A stretch of 64,000 bases of DNA from Ehretia macrophylla (Eukaryota > Streptophyta > Magnoliopsida > Boraginales > Ehretiaceae): positions 62,340,763 to 62,404,762 of the forward strand of contig CM075773.1 in assembly GCA_037974665.1 (NCBI GenBank), written 5' to 3'. The translations under genes and the position numbers were made by a program. The notes under the pieces were generated by a model. The model saw only the letters and a list, made by a program, of their open reading frames with translations, searched no databases and was not told where the DNA came from. Numbering within the stretch: the first letter of the stretch is position 1; every line of letters begins with the position of its first letter. Positions 34,117-45,615 of this stretch are shown here, in pieces.

Positions 34117-34308
34117 AAGTGATATTCCAGGAAAGGAAGATATTTTTCTCATTGATTTACTATGCGTATATATAAGAATGTACAAGAAGAAATTACGGGT
34201 ATATAAAAGAAAAACTATACAGCATTGGTAAATACCTACAATTATGAATTTGCAATCCTTGATTGATGGCCCAATCATTGCACGTGAGAAATATGGTGTT
34301 TGTTAACA
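34117..34308 (-). repeat. 3' LTR of the Ale-like element (low end approximate)
   Basis: Starts TGTTAACAAACACC right after the purine tract at about 34309-34317. A TATATA-like run and CAATGAGAAAAATATC near its end are usual for short Ale LTRs. With no second LTR the end is a guess. Confidence 0.5.
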
Positions 34309-34359
34309 TTCCTCCTTAAGTTAGAGTGTGTAAATCTCGAACACCTAACTTGCTTAGCA

Positions 34360-37300
34360 AACTATTGAACTGTAGTTTTCCCAAAGCTTTGGTGAAAATG
34401 TTTACTAGTTGCTGTGTAGTGGGAACATGACTTGTTTCTATCAATCCTACTTGCAGTTCTCTCGAATGAGGTGACAATCAAGCTCAATGTGCTTTGTTCG
34501 TTCATGAAAGACTGGGTTTGAAGAGATGTGAAGTGCGACTTTATGGTCACATAAGAGTTTAGCTGGTATAGAATCAAGAACTTTGAAGTCATGCAATAAA
34601 TATTTTAGCCAAATTAGCTCACAACATACAGTTGCCATGGCACGGTATTTTGCCTCTTCTGAGGATCTTGAGATCGTAGGTTATTTTTTTGTCTTCCAAC
34701 AAATTAGTGCTCCTCCAAGCAATATATAAAACCTCGTTATGGAACATCTCATGATCAGACAACTAGCCCAATCTGAATCACAATCGGCTGCAAGTAGAGG
34801 TATGCAGTGAAATTGTCAACCCGCTCAAACCGCCTAACCCAACCCAAACTAACCCACTTTTAGTGGTTTTTTAAAAATTTCATTAGCTATGGTTTAAGAT
34901 TTTATAAAAACCGACTATATGGGTTGGTTTATGGTTTTTATCATTGAAATCGATAAACCCAAACCGCCCCAAACATATATATATATATATAGGCCCAATA
35001 CAACTGCTGATTTTTTTTCATTGCTGCACTTTCTTTTGATTCAAGTGCTGATTTTTTTTTCATTTTGTGTTTGGCTATGTTTTGTTATTTTGGGGATTAC
35101 TAATATCTTATGATTATTTTATATTATGGGAAGTATTATTTTGAATTTGGGGTCAATGTAAAAATTAATTTGTGGTATTTTGATATAGACAAGTATGTTG
35201 TTTCTTTTTGTTTATTGTTTCTATTTACATTTTTAATATAAGCAATTATATTAGCAGGTAGTGACAGATATCAACCTGACAAACCAAATCAAACCGAACC
35301 AAACCGGTCTAATGATTTGGAACCCGCCTAACTTTGAATGATTTTGATAAATGTATGGTTTGATTTTAATTTCAATTTTTTTCAAATCGAATATATTGAT
35401 TCGATTCAAAAAATATCTTTCAAACCGCCTAAATCGACCTATATACACCCCTAGCTGCAAGTGATAAGGAATTTTATGAGGGAAAGAGCAAACCCTGTCT
35501 AGGTGACTCATTTAGATATTGAAGTAACCTGCAGTTGCGTCGTGGTATGATTTTCGGGGAACATGCATGAATTGACTGAGTGTGTGCATAGAGAACACAA
35601 TGTTTGGGCGAGTAATGGTTAAATATATAAGTGGAACAATAAGTCTTCGATAGATAGATGGATCATGTAGAAGTTCTCCATCTTCATTTGATAACTTCAA
35701 GTGTTGCTCCATTGGAAGATCATTCGGACATGCGCCTAGGTATCCAGCATCTTTTAGAATATCCATGGTATACTTCCTCTGAGAGATATATATGCCTTGA
35801 CTTGAATGAGCTACTTCAATTCCGAAAAGTATTTCAGTTTCCCCAAGTCTTTGATTCGGCATCGTTCTTGCAGAAATGTCTTGAGTTGCATGATGGCCTT
35901 AGGATCATTCCTTCCAATAATCATGTCATCAATATATACCAAGACTGTTATGAATGATGTGCTTTAGGATCGAGTAAATAAAGAATAATTAGCCTGTGAC
36001 GGAGTTTAACCGGCTTCATGAAGGGCTAAAGAAAGTTTGGCAAACTAGTTTCTGGATGCTTGTTTAAGACCATAGATGGACTTTTGCAAGCGACAAACCC
36101 TATGCTCCCCTTGTTTTCCAAACCCAGGAGGCAGGGCCACGTAGAGTTCTTCATCCAAATTACCATGCAAGAAAGCATTGTGAACATCCATTTGATGAAG
36201 AGACCAATTCTTGGATGCTACAATAGCTAAAAAACAACGGACAATGGTGAGTTTAGCAATAGAAGGGAAAGTCTATTGGTAATATATACCTTCCTGTTGG
36301 GTATTGCCTTTGGTGACAAGGCGTGCTTTGTAACGTTCAATGGTATCGTCCGCCTTGTACTTGATTTTATAAACCCATTTGCAACCAATGAGTCGTTTCC
36401 TTGAGGGTAAATCCATGAGTGTCCAGGGGTCGTTGGCTTGTAAAGCAGAGAGCTCGTCTTGTATGGCTTTATACAAATTAGGGTCTTGCATAGCTTCAAC
36501 AAATGAGGTAGGTTCGGTGTTGCGTGAAATAGAAGATAGATAGGTACAATGGATATTAGAGAACCAATTGTAAAAGAGAAAATGGGATAGAGGATACCGA
36601 GTACCTGGTATAGGAACCTGCAATGAGCTAGATGCATGGTTGAACAAGGAATCAAAAGCATTTGGACACATGTAATCACGCAAATGAGGTAGGGGCTGGC
36701 CAATACAGGTAGAGTGACGAAGAGGGGATTCAGGCGGCGTGACAAGAAGCGGGGCCTGGGTGGCTAAGGGTTCAGGCAGCGAATTTGGTGTATCACTAAC
36801 TAGTACCGGGGATTGTGTGGGTTTCTCGTGTGGTGGCATTAGAGATGGGCAAGGTAAAGATAGGTGCCATAAAGGAGGAAGACTCTGGGGTGGATGCAAA
36901 TGAGAATGAAGTTTCATGGAAGACGACGTCGCGAGAGGTAAATACTTCACTATTGTCGAGGTCCAGGAGTCTATACACTTTTTGGCCAATGGGATAACCT
37001 AGAAAAACACAACGGCTTGCACAATGAGCAAACTTATGAGGAAAGGTATGTGTAGTGGCAAAGCAGAGATACCCGAAAACCCATAAATGACTGTAGGATG
37101 GGAGTTTATTAGTGAGAACCTCATGTAGAGTTTTGCTTGAGAGTAGCAATTGATAAGATATGTGGCAGTAAGAACACAATCACCCCAAAAACGAAGAAGA
37201 AGCAAAGCCTGAAAACGCAAGGCCTTAGCAACATTTAAAAGGTAACGATGCTTTTGCTTAGCAACCCCATTCTGTTGAGGCGTAGCAATGTAGCTATGTT

Positions 37301-38300
37301 GGTGTAAGACGTCTTTTTCATTTAAAAAAGAACGAAAATCATTGGAAAAAACTCAGCCCTGTTAACCCTGCTGAAAATTTTAACTGTGCTTGAGAATTGA
37401 TTTTCTATCATTTGAAAAAAGGATTTAAGTAGATTACATGATTCAGACTTGTGCATAAGATATACCTATGTGCAACGAGAATAATCATCAATGACAGTTA
37501 CAAAATATTAAACGCCAGAAATAGAGGATGTTGAATGAGACTCCCAAATGTCACAATGTAATAATTCAAAATTATTTTTTATAGAAATATGACTGCGAGA
37601 AAATGAGTGACGAGTTTGTTTGCCTAATGGACAAGTTTCACAAATGAACTTAGATTCAAAAAAAAAATAAATGGAGCAATAGTAGTTAAATCTTGAATTC
37701 GTGGAACGGACGGATGACCCAGCCGTTGGTGCCAAATAGTCGGAGACAATAAGCGGTGCGTGATGTAGAAAAATGGCGAGGACGGGCTGAAGAGATACAT
37801 ACTTCCAGATTCCTTACCCAAACCAATTATCCTCTTTATTGCAAGGTCCTGAAACACATAGTAGTAAGGAAAAAAAGTTACGGAACAATTTAGCGATTTA
37901 GTCAATTTGCTTACTGAAAGTAAATTGACCGTAACATGAAGGACATTGTGGAGGGACAAGTGAGGAGAAAGAGTGATGGAGCTCGAAGATAAAACGGGAA
38001 CCGTGGTGCCATTAGGGTAAACGAATGCGGGCATAATCATAAGGGGTATGATGAGTGAAGGAAGTGGACGTATGGATCATGTGGTCCGTGGCGCCAGTGT
38101 CAATAATATATGTTGGGTTATTGGCAGTGAAAGACACGTGGGAAGAAGGGATAGAGAAAATATACCTGCCGCGTTTGCCAAAGGGGAAGAGATACCTTCA
38201 TTGATCAAAGCCATAATTTGCTTATATTGAGCCCGTGTAAATGGAGATGTGAGCTGGGCATCATTGGAGTCAGTCACCTTGCTAGTGGAAACAATATGTG
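34360..38300 (-). pseudogene. Copia pol of the Ale-like element: protease to RNase H, broken
   Basis: Protease: IDTGATDHM at 38106-38080. Pre-integrase: IWHQRLGHPSVPRI at about 37745-37704, then C-x2-C of ETCPLGKQTRHSF. Integrase core with LLHCDIW and TVIDDYS at about 37480-37580. Linker 36500-36990, Ser/Pro-rich. RT: CKWVYKIKYKADDTIERYKA at about 36330-36390, [19 protein letters not shown] near 36150-36205, [17 protein letters not shown] near 35930. RNase H: MATVCCELIWLKYLLHDF and HISSNPVFHERTKHIELDCH at 34447-34638, cut by the MITE at 34795-35453. Many stops and frame changes; the best single open stretch is 36273-36989. Confidence 0.85.
34795..35453. mobile_element. hAT MITE inserted in the Ale-like copia, TSD GCTGCAAG
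   Basis: The ends are TAGAGGTATGCA and, in reverse, TAGGGGTGTATA. GCTGCAAG occurs exactly on both sides (34787-34794; 35454-35461), the 8 bp TSD of hAT elements. Inside each end lies AACCGCC and a pair of inverted AAACCG/CGGTTT texts. The host RNase H frame reads through when the unit and one TSD are taken out. 659 bp, no transposase. Confidence 0.92.
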
Positions 38301-38894
38301 AAAAATGGGCATGACTTGGCGTGTAATTTTTATGGCCAGGAGGATAACCATGTAATTTCTAACAGCGTTGAGTAGAATGCTTATCCCCAGATAATCCATG
38401 GTTGCGGCAATGGTCACATGTCAGATGGTTACGATTGGAACCACAACCGTGAGAAGAGCTAGGCATGACTGAACTATGGGAACGTTGAGTTGCAAGAGCT
38501 GTACCATCATTAGAAGATAGGACCGAAAGTGCAACGGCATCAGTGGACGGGATAGGAGCAGTGATTTGGCGTTGCTTTTCTTCCTAAAGCACAAGAGAAT
38601 AAGTCTGATTAATGATAGGTAATGGTGTCTTGAGTAAGACTTGGCCTCGAATAGCTAGATAAGACTTGTGCAGCCCCATTAAGAATTGCATAACACGATC
38701 TTCTTATTCGCGCTAAGTGAGAGTTTTCATTGCCTCATAAGAACAAACAGGTGGGGGGGTGATAAGAGGCCAGTTTATCCCACAAAGATTTAAGCTTGTT
38801 GAATTAAGAAACGACATAGGACTGTAGCTGTTGAAGAGAGGCAAGTTCGCAGTGAATCTGAAAGATATGTGGTGTATTATTGCTAATTCATTTT
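38301..38894 (-). pseudogene. Copia gag of the Ale-like element, 5' end missing
   Basis: The minus-strand reads, in two frames, HIFQIHCELASLQQ, FNKLKSLWDKLASYHPP, VMQFLMGLHKSYLAIRGQVL, PLPIINQTYSLV, then the zinc-knuckle area CDHCRNHGLSGDKHSTQRC with poor spacing, and KLHGYPPGHKN. These are gag signatures of this lineage. The N-terminal part stops at 38894/38895 where a reverse gypsy-like LTR starts. Confidence 0.8.
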
Positions 38895-39630
38895 TGTAAT
38901 ATATCACGTACTTATATTGAGAATACCCTACTCGTTTTTTATGGTTGAGCAAAATAAACCACTCTTCGTATTATGCAGTCACGGACGCAGCCTATTGTGT
39001 ATTTTAATAAGAATAAGTTTCGTTTGTTATGTTGCATTACGCATTGACTTTTATATTGTTATAATGATTTTATGCATTGCATTATTTATTATCTTCACTT
39101 GCTATTGAAGTATTAATTTTTGTATCGATATGAACAAATTAAAGCTTTGTATCATTCTTTTTTCTATACGCTATGTATTTTATTGTCTTTTGAAAATTAT
39201 TGTTACGTCAAAGGTCCCAAATTATTTTCTAGAGAAGTGTCCCACTTACTAAGTTATATACTCATGTTAATTTGTGTTATTTTACAGATAACGAGGATTA
39301 GAGCAGTAAAGACTCCCTATTTGCTATTTCATAAGAATTTATGAAAGTAAAGTTTGATTTAGTTTTTGGAATCTTTAATTAGACTTCGTTATTAATATTT
39401 AACTTTTGATTTTAGTGTTTTAGATTGACGTTATTTTGTAAATTGGTTATTTGCGGATTGTAAATTGCTTATTGGAATTACCATAAATTTTTGGTTATAG
39501 ATGTATTTAATCTCTTAACGACTTTGGATCGAATATAGTCTTGAAGGCTTTGGTGGGGTACGTCCCTTCCTCGATACGCAGCAATTGCATTCATGAAATT
39601 TTTGTTTATGGTGAATTTCGGGACGTAACA
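38895..39630 (-). repeat. Gypsy-type LTR, reverse orientation
   Basis: Read on the minus strand it begins TGTTACGTCCCGAAATTCACC at 39630, a start typical of chromovirus-type gypsy LTRs, and would end ...ATTACA at 38895. The flanks ATTTT and AATAT do not match, so it is probably one end of a rearranged element rather than a clean solo LTR. No gypsy coding sequence adjoins it. Confidence 0.6.
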
Positions 39631-39639
39631 AATATTTAA

Positions 39640-40036
39640 GGATAAATATTTAATTTGATCTTTTATTTTTAGGGTTTGTGTTATTTTAGTATTTATTTTT
39701 TAAAATTTACTTTTTTAATATTTTATTTTTATTATTTATCTAAATTTAGTCCTTATTTTTTAAAATGTAATCTTTTAGTCCTGTATCTTTATCATTTGTT
39801 ACAACTTAATCCTTATCTTTGTCATTATGGTCCATGTTAGTCCCCAACTATTTTGAAAGGTAAGGATTAAGTTGGAATAAATTGTAAATATACATGACTA
39901 AAATGATACATTTTAAAAAATAGGGACTAAGTTGGGACAAATGGTAAAGATATAAGACTAAAAAAGTATATTTTAAAAAATATAGATTAAATTAAAACAA
40001 ACTCTAAAGATAAGAGATCAAGTTAAATATTTACCC
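39640..40036. mobile_element. Palindromic MULE-like MITE, TSD AATATTTAA
   Basis: The two halves are inverted copies along nearly the full length: GGATAAATATTTAA / GGGTAAATATTTAA, then TTTTTTAAAATRTA, CTTTATCATTTG / CTTTACCATTTG and TAGTCC text. The nine bases AATATTTAA flank both ends (39631-39639; 40037-40045). 397 bp, fold-back, noncoding. Confidence 0.88.
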
Positions 40037-40045
40037 AATATTTAA

Positions 40046-40424
40046 TAATTTCTTCTTATAACATAATATGGGACCAATTCCATAACCTGGTATACCATGA
40101 ACCATAGATTCAATAGATGCAAATCAACATTTTGTTCTCCCGAGAGGGTGAAAACAATCAAGAAAGGTGTTTGACTTGTGAATTTAAGGCCTTGAGTTTA
40201 AGTCTTTTTTTTAATATATTGGAGTGTGTGTCGTTATAATTTTAGAATAAATTTAATATAATTTTATTGAGGATAAGTTTTTCATGGTTAAAAATAAAAA
40301 ATACAATCCTGTTAATTGTACATATATAATGTTAAACTACTTTGCCTCGAGGAAATGTTGGCTTATAGACAAATGGCCTTTAAGAAATTATTTTACAACG
40401 CATATAAAGGATAGGAACTTAATG
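40046..40424. other. Unclassified AT-rich sequence
   Basis: Nothing recognised. Confidence 0.35.
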
Positions 40425-40790
40425 TTTAAGACAGCATGGTAGAGATTCTATCCAAATAATCAACTTACAAGTCATGCGTTCGATACTTCCCATTATTTTA
40501 AAATTATGTCATTCAGTGATTTGGTGTATGTGTGAGTGTACATCGCTACATCTAGGGGTTTATCAGTTGGTGTTCAAACTCCGCCAGATAATTCGCTGAT
40601 CGATCTCTGTCAGTTGGGTTCTCACGATACTCCCCATTATTTTGAAATTATATCATTCAGTGATTTGGTGCATGTGTGGGTGTACATCGCTACATCCGAG
40701 AGTTTACTAGTTAGTGTTCAAACTCCGCCAAATAATTCACCGATCGACCTCTGTCAGTTGGGTTCTCACGTCATTAAAAAAAAAAAAAAA
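40425..40790 (+). repeat. SINE-like element with duplicated body and poly-A tail
   Basis: A B-box-like GTCATGCGTTCGATAC at 40471-40486 is followed by two tandem copies of a 144 bp body (starts at 40482 and 40626; both hold CATTCAGTGATTTGGTG, TGTACATCGCTACATC, GTTCAAACTCCGCC and GTCAGTTGGGTTCTCACG), and the second ends in a run of 15 A at about 40777-40791. The tRNA-like head is weak and no TSD was found. Confidence 0.6.
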
Positions 40791-42225
40791 TTACGAGCAT
40801 TACACAATAAATCCATAACGCAGGAGAAGGCACAAAGACATACAATGGTCTTCACTGATCTCTCCATCATATATAATTCAATGACATAGCATACCATCAA
40901 TGCCTAAATGCAGAGGCACATGGATGAGATTAATAAACACACGCCTGTTTATGGCTGGTGCCATGCATGTGACAAATGTTATATGTTGAAGATAATAAAT
41001 ATTATTTTAATTTTTTTTAAATTTGTAATTAAAATAGTAATTTAAGATGATATTAAAATTCAGAACTATCATATATATAATCATTAGTTTAAGTCTCTTT
41101 GTTATTTATTTAAAAAATATGTCTACGTGCAAAGTTTAATAAAAAATAATTTCGCTTACACGTGAATGATTGTGTTAAAAATAAATCATATAATCAAGCT
41201 TTTTGTCTAATTGTTTAATTTTTTAAATGATGTTAGATCATTTAATTAACTGATAGAGACAGTGTCTAAATACAATGCAGCCACTATTTGTATAATTAAT
41301 GGAACAGGATAATATTACATATTGATAATTATAGCAGTAACGTGCTATAAGATCCTCTATGAAACAGAAAACATACAGAAGAGCTTCGGGAGTTGCGGAA
41401 ATAATAAAGTTTTTGTTTGTCAACATGTATATAATTTAACTTTGAACCAATAGGGGCAAACTCCTATATATTTTTGTTCAACGAGAGTTAAAAACGTACA
41501 GTTTAAAATTTATGTACAAATAGTTTTAATTAGTGGAGGTTAAATTGAATCTTCAAAGTAAAAATACTTTAAAATTAAAATACTATATTGTTTTTTAAAA
41601 ATCTAAATAAAAATTTAGGCGCCCAACTCACTTATACATGCCTCCGTCATTGCGAACTCTCTAAATCGAGCCATAACTATTCCTTAGTCAATCTCCCTCT
41701 TGCACCTAGATCTCCCATGAGGTATTGCGAGCTTAATTACTCCATTGCATGAGACCTACTTGAGAAAGGTAGAATGAAACCTTGCTTCATTTTGAGTCCA
41801 TCGCGTTACCATGGCCTGCATAGTGTTTAAAAGTCCAACCCCCAAATAGGATTAGTCAATAGATATAATTTTCGAAAAGCTCATATATAGGCCAAGAGTT
41901 TCTAAAGTATGTAGATTATAAATATAGGTTACAATTTCAACAAAATTGTTTTGGTGCTCTCCACACAAAATTCTCATAGGCATCAATTGAGTTTATCATA
42001 TGTCATGATGAGGAGAGGTACAAGTGGCATCATCATTTGGTGTCTCACAATATAGAATGGTTGAGATTAGCTTCATTCAATTAGTCTAGATACCTCATAT
42101 TTATATGAGAGGCCTTTCATATTAGTGAATGATCCTCATATACACACAAATGAGCCTCATAAAATAGTTTAGCTTGATATGATTAGCTATCTATTTATCT
42201 TTGCTTATACGTGCATAATTAACTA
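40791..42225. other. Unclassified AT-rich sequence
   Basis: No gene or terminal repeat recognised in this 1.4 kb. Confidence 0.4.
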
Positions 42226-42405
42226 TGAGAAATGTTAAATACTACTTTATTTTTATCACCTAAATATCACTTTCTATGTGTATGTTTAGTTGGTATATTA
42301 AAAGAAGAAAGAAAAATTAAAAAATTATTATTTTAGCATACCAACTAAGTATCCATATAGGAGGTGGTATTTGGATGACAAAAATAGAGCGCTATATAAC
42401 AATGT
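42226..42405. mobile_element. Short fold-back MITE
   Basis: Left arm ...CTTTATTTTTATCACCTAAATATCAC..TTTAGTTGGTAT and the reverse of the right arm ..CTCTATTTTTGTCATCCAAATACCAC..CTTAGTTGGTAT are imperfect inverted repeats of about 70 bp around a short A-rich loop. Superfamily and TSD could not be fixed. Confidence 0.65.
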
Positions 42406-42470
42406 TTTTAAACTATTCGCCACAAGGTAAAGTATTAACGAAAGCATTAATGAAAACACAAAGAACTACT

Positions 42471-42545
42471 GAATATTTGGTCTAGTGGTATGATTCTTAT
42501 TTTAGATGTGAAAGGGTTCGAAATTCATTCTCGTGTATAACTTTT
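42471..42545 (+). pseudogene. tRNA-Pro-derived sequence (pseudogene or SINE head)
   Basis: ATTTGGTCTAGTGGTATGAT followed by TCTTATTTTAGATGTGAAAG and GGTTCGAAATTC keeps the D-arm and A box of plant tRNA-Pro(UGG) almost exactly and a recognisable B box. The anticodon triplet reads TAG instead of TGG and the acceptor stem no longer pairs, so it is not a working tRNA. An A-rich tract at about 42583-42605 further on makes a tRNA-Pro-derived SINE possible. Confidence 0.7.
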
Positions 42546-42605
42546 CAAGTGATATAAAATACTTCACGACTCTCTTGAATAAATAAAAAAAGAAAAAAAA
42601 CGAAA

Positions 42606-43047
42606 ATTCAAGGAGAAAAACTATCAAACTGATGGTAAAACTAATGCAAGGCTTCTTTACCTTATATCTCATTGTTTATGGTTGAAACCCATGTTTTAAA
42701 CTCAAAATTAATAATAAAAAAAAATCGAAACTCAGATTCAAATATTTATATTGAATGAATAAACTTTTAGTTTCTAAAGTGTTATTCTTCTCCAATTGAG
42801 TTTTTGTTGTAATATCGTGTATTTTATCTTTTTGCATTCTTTTATCATACTCATACTAAGAAATTTTGTAAAACAAAAGCTAGATGACTCTACTCGATGC
42901 AATAATCAATATTATATTGCTGAGTTTATTGAGTTTGAATCAAAATTAGGTTATCGTGGAAATAATTTATAAAAAGGGTTTCCAAAGGCAATATTTTTAG
43001 TTTTCTTTTCCAAATTCGGGTCGATATTAAAAAGACTTAGATATCAT
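42606..43047. other. Unclassified AT-rich sequence
   Basis: Nothing recognised. Confidence 0.35.
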
Positions 43048-43372
43048 TTGGACAAGTATAAACCCAACATTATTTTCCCCCAAAATGAGAATGTATGTGC
43101 AAGAAAATGTTGCAATATTGAAGGAAAGAACCGTAGTTCATTAGGTGTAATTGGAGATTTTCGTGGTTTTTTTCGTCATGATATATTGGGCCTTCAATTA
43201 TGCGTCATGTCGACACACCTACATGAGGTTGAAATTTGGGCCTTTGGAAAGGCTTGTTAACATTAATAAAAACCTCTTTGCTCCACTTGAATCCATCAAG
43301 GTAAAGAAGACTTCGAAGTTGGGCTGTCTTAAAAAGCAAGTAATTTTATGTTATCATTTCGAAGGTCTTTGA
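43048..43372 (+). pseudogene. Possible RNase H-like/LINE remnant
   Basis: Two overlapping frames hold LGVIGDFRGFF and LHEVEIWAFGKAC, faintly like the G-x-I-x-R-D-x-x-G and A-E-x-W-A-L steps of the RNase H-like domain at the end of plant LINEs. The match is short and without the first motif; it could be chance. Confidence 0.3.
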
Positions 43373-43991
43373 ATTGGTGATCTTGTATTAGTTTGTGACA
43401 TTCGATGTTTTCTTCTATAGGTTCATCTGATAAAAAGCTTTTGGTTTTAGGGTATGTTTGACTTAATTTTTAGATATTTAAAAGTATTTTTTGTGAGTTT
43501 AGAAATTGAAATTAACATGTTTGACTCATTTTTGAAAAAGTATTTAGGTAAAAACTGAAATTAAAAAAGAAGAAAAAAAATAAGAAACTCCAAATTGAAA
43601 CTTTTAAATAAAGACTTTTGCATAACTGTTTTTACATAATATTGGAAGTTATTTTTCTTTTTCTTTTGCAAATATATCTTTTCATATTTTTTTAAAGTTC
43701 AATATTGCCTCAAAGTTTCTGAAAGCCCATCATTACCTAACATAAATCAAATAATCAACGATTTTTATTGATCAATGAATATTCCTACCAATTGGATATC
43801 GAGAATTCCGGGGAAGAATGTGGTGAGTATACTAGCCTCAAAAGGCAGTTTCTAGAGAATATCTCCCTTTAGGGCCTCTTTTTTTTTGGTCGGATTTAGG
43901 GCCTCCTAAAGAATACGTGGGGGAGTACGAAAATTTCCGCAAGATCGGGGGCCTCTTTTCTTGAATAGTATAAATATGACCTCAACCCTTT
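43373..43991. other. Unclassified AT-rich sequence
   Basis: No gene or repeat structure recognised. Confidence 0.35.
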
Positions 43992-43994
43992 TAA

Positions 43995-44217
43995 GGCTGT
44001 CCTTAGTAGAGTCTCTAAAATAGAGACTCTACTATCGTATAATTATTACGTAATATTGTTAACATTTTTAGAGACTCTATACTTTTTAGAGACCCGAGTC
44101 CACTTTTAGTGATTTTAATCTCTACTTTATGAATTTTTGTTGCACCAAATGAACTATATTACGTAATAATTATACGATAGTAGAGTCTCTATTTTAGAGA
44201 CTCTACTAAGGACAACC
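43995..44217. mobile_element. Tourist-like MITE with near-perfect 60 bp TIRs, TSD TAA
   Basis: GGCTGTCCTTAGTAGAGTC and GGTTGTCCTTAGTAGAGTC (reverse of the right end) continue identically through ATAATTATTACGTAATAT, about 60 bp with one mismatch. TAA lies on both sides (43992-43994; 44218-44220), the PIF/Harbinger three-base TSD. 223 bp; each TIR also holds an inner palindrome, AGAGTCTCTAAAATAGAGACTCT split around AAAT. Confidence 0.92.
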
Positions 44218-44238
44218 TAACAGATAATTCATTTTTTG

Positions 44239-45063
44239 AGTTAATACTCAATATAGTCCCATATTTTTAACATGTTTGACAAAATGGTAATTTATCTTTC
44301 AAAATGTAATATTTTAGTCCTTTATCTTTGATTCATGTGACATCATTAGTGATGAATATAATAAATAATATAATAAATCCCTCTCTAACAAGTTAAACTT
44401 TTAAAAGAGGTGGTAATTTAATATAGTATCAGAGTCTATGTATCAAAAGGTCCTAAGTTCAAAACTTACTGTCACCCAATTCAAAAAAAAAAATATTAAA
44501 ACTGTCCAAGTATAAAACTAAAAAATTAATTTCGCCCACACTTGTAAGAACGTGTTAAAAATAATAAATAATACAACAAATCTCTCTAGTCCTTTTCAAC
44601 TATTCAGTTAAAAATTTCATTAAATACAATCATATATATATATATATATCAATAAATTGCAGGGATAATTTCGTCCATACTTCTTCATCTTCTTCTTTTT
44701 CTCTCTCTCTTTCTCTTTCCCTATGCGACTCCGGTACCACAGATGTCACCTCTCTGTCGCAACCCTTGTTCTACAGAGGTATATAAATATATATATATAT
44801 ATTTATATTGAAATGTTTAAATTTTCAGCAGAAATATTTATTTATATTTATATTTAAGTTTATGTTGAAATACTAATGTTGAAATGTTCTATAGATGAAA
44901 TTACCCCTACAATTTTCAGCTGTCATTAAATTTTTAACAGAATAGTTGAAAAGAACTAGTGTCACACAAATTAAAGATAAGATACTGAAATATTACAATT
45001 TAAAAAATAAGATACCATTTTGTCAAACATGTTAAATATATGGAACTAAATTGTGTATTAACC
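44239..45063. mobile_element. MULE-like long-TIR element carrying a TRIM
   Basis: Left GAGTTAATACTCAATATAGTC and the reverse of the right end GGTTAATACACAATTTAGTT are inverted copies and the match goes on through AACATGTTTGACAAAATGGTA, ATCTTT/ATTTTT and GTGTGACA for over 110 bp. A TRIM (44350-44590) interrupts the left arm; host text (CTTTTCAACTATTC) resumes after it. The centre has CT-rich and TA repeats (44635-44820). No clear TSD. Confidence 0.75.
44350..44590 (+). mobile_element. TRIM inserted in the MULE-like element
   Basis: LTR-like 44350-44423 (AATAATAAATCCCTCTCTAAC to TTTAATA) is followed by TAGTATCAGAGTC, one change from the tRNA-Met primer site. The right copy starts TGTTAAAAATAATAAATAAT at 44553 and is cut after CTCTCTAG. 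Same family as 7585-7859. Confidence 0.7.
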
Positions 45064-45607
45064 TTTTAAAGATAGGAGACTAAATTGGGACCACTTTATC
45101 GAGCATATTTAATTAACTTAATCGTCGGAGGTATTCCCTGAAAACCACTCTGAGGCTTCCATCTTTTTTAGTTTAGCTTATTTGGAGCGAAGCAAACAAA
45201 TTTCTACCTTAATATTATGAGAAGATCCCATACTTGATGTTATTCGAATTACAATTTATTGGGTTTATGAGAAGATATCATTATTGAAATAGCTGAATAT
45301 TGTAGACCACGTGATTCCATTGTTCGAAATAACATATTACTAAATAAAATATCTGTCGCAAAAAAAAAGAAAAGGAAGAGAAAGAGAAGAAGAAGAAAAA
45401 GCTATTGTGCCTGTGATCAAGGGGCAGAGTCAGGTATCAGAGATCAGTGTAAACACTAACCTTGGTTAGTAGCATAACTGATAACCAAAAGTTCAAGACA
45501 CTCATTTATACATAGAATAATATTTAATTTATGCATATTATAATAACTATAAAAATATAAGCACCAAAATATATACAGAGTTTTTAAGAAATGACTCTTC
45601 TCGTATA
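45064..45607. other. Unclassified sequence
   Basis: A purine run of AAGAAAAGGAAGAGAAAG type lies near 45360-45400; otherwise nothing recognised. Confidence 0.35.
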
Positions 45608-45615
45608 ATAATGAT

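Larger units (their letters stand above)
34117..38894 (-). mobile_element. Truncated Ale/Retrofit-like copia element, minus strand
   Basis: On the minus strand, gag, protease, integrase, RT and RNase H occur in order from 38894 down to about 34360, then a purine-rich AAGGAGGAA and an LTR that starts TGTTAAC at 34308. The 5' LTR and the start of gag are missing; gag stops where a different LTR begins at 38895. The low end is uncertain (about 34117). A hAT MITE is inserted in the RNase H part. RT and gag text fits the Ale (Retrofit) lineage, though this is a motif-level call. Confidence 0.75.

Noticed and set aside
38895..39630. Complete solo gypsy LTR
   Set aside because: No matching TSD, and copia gag does not resume on the far side, so a deletion or rearrangement is likelier.
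42471..42545. Functional tRNA gene
   Set aside because: Anticodon changed and acceptor and T stems do not pair.
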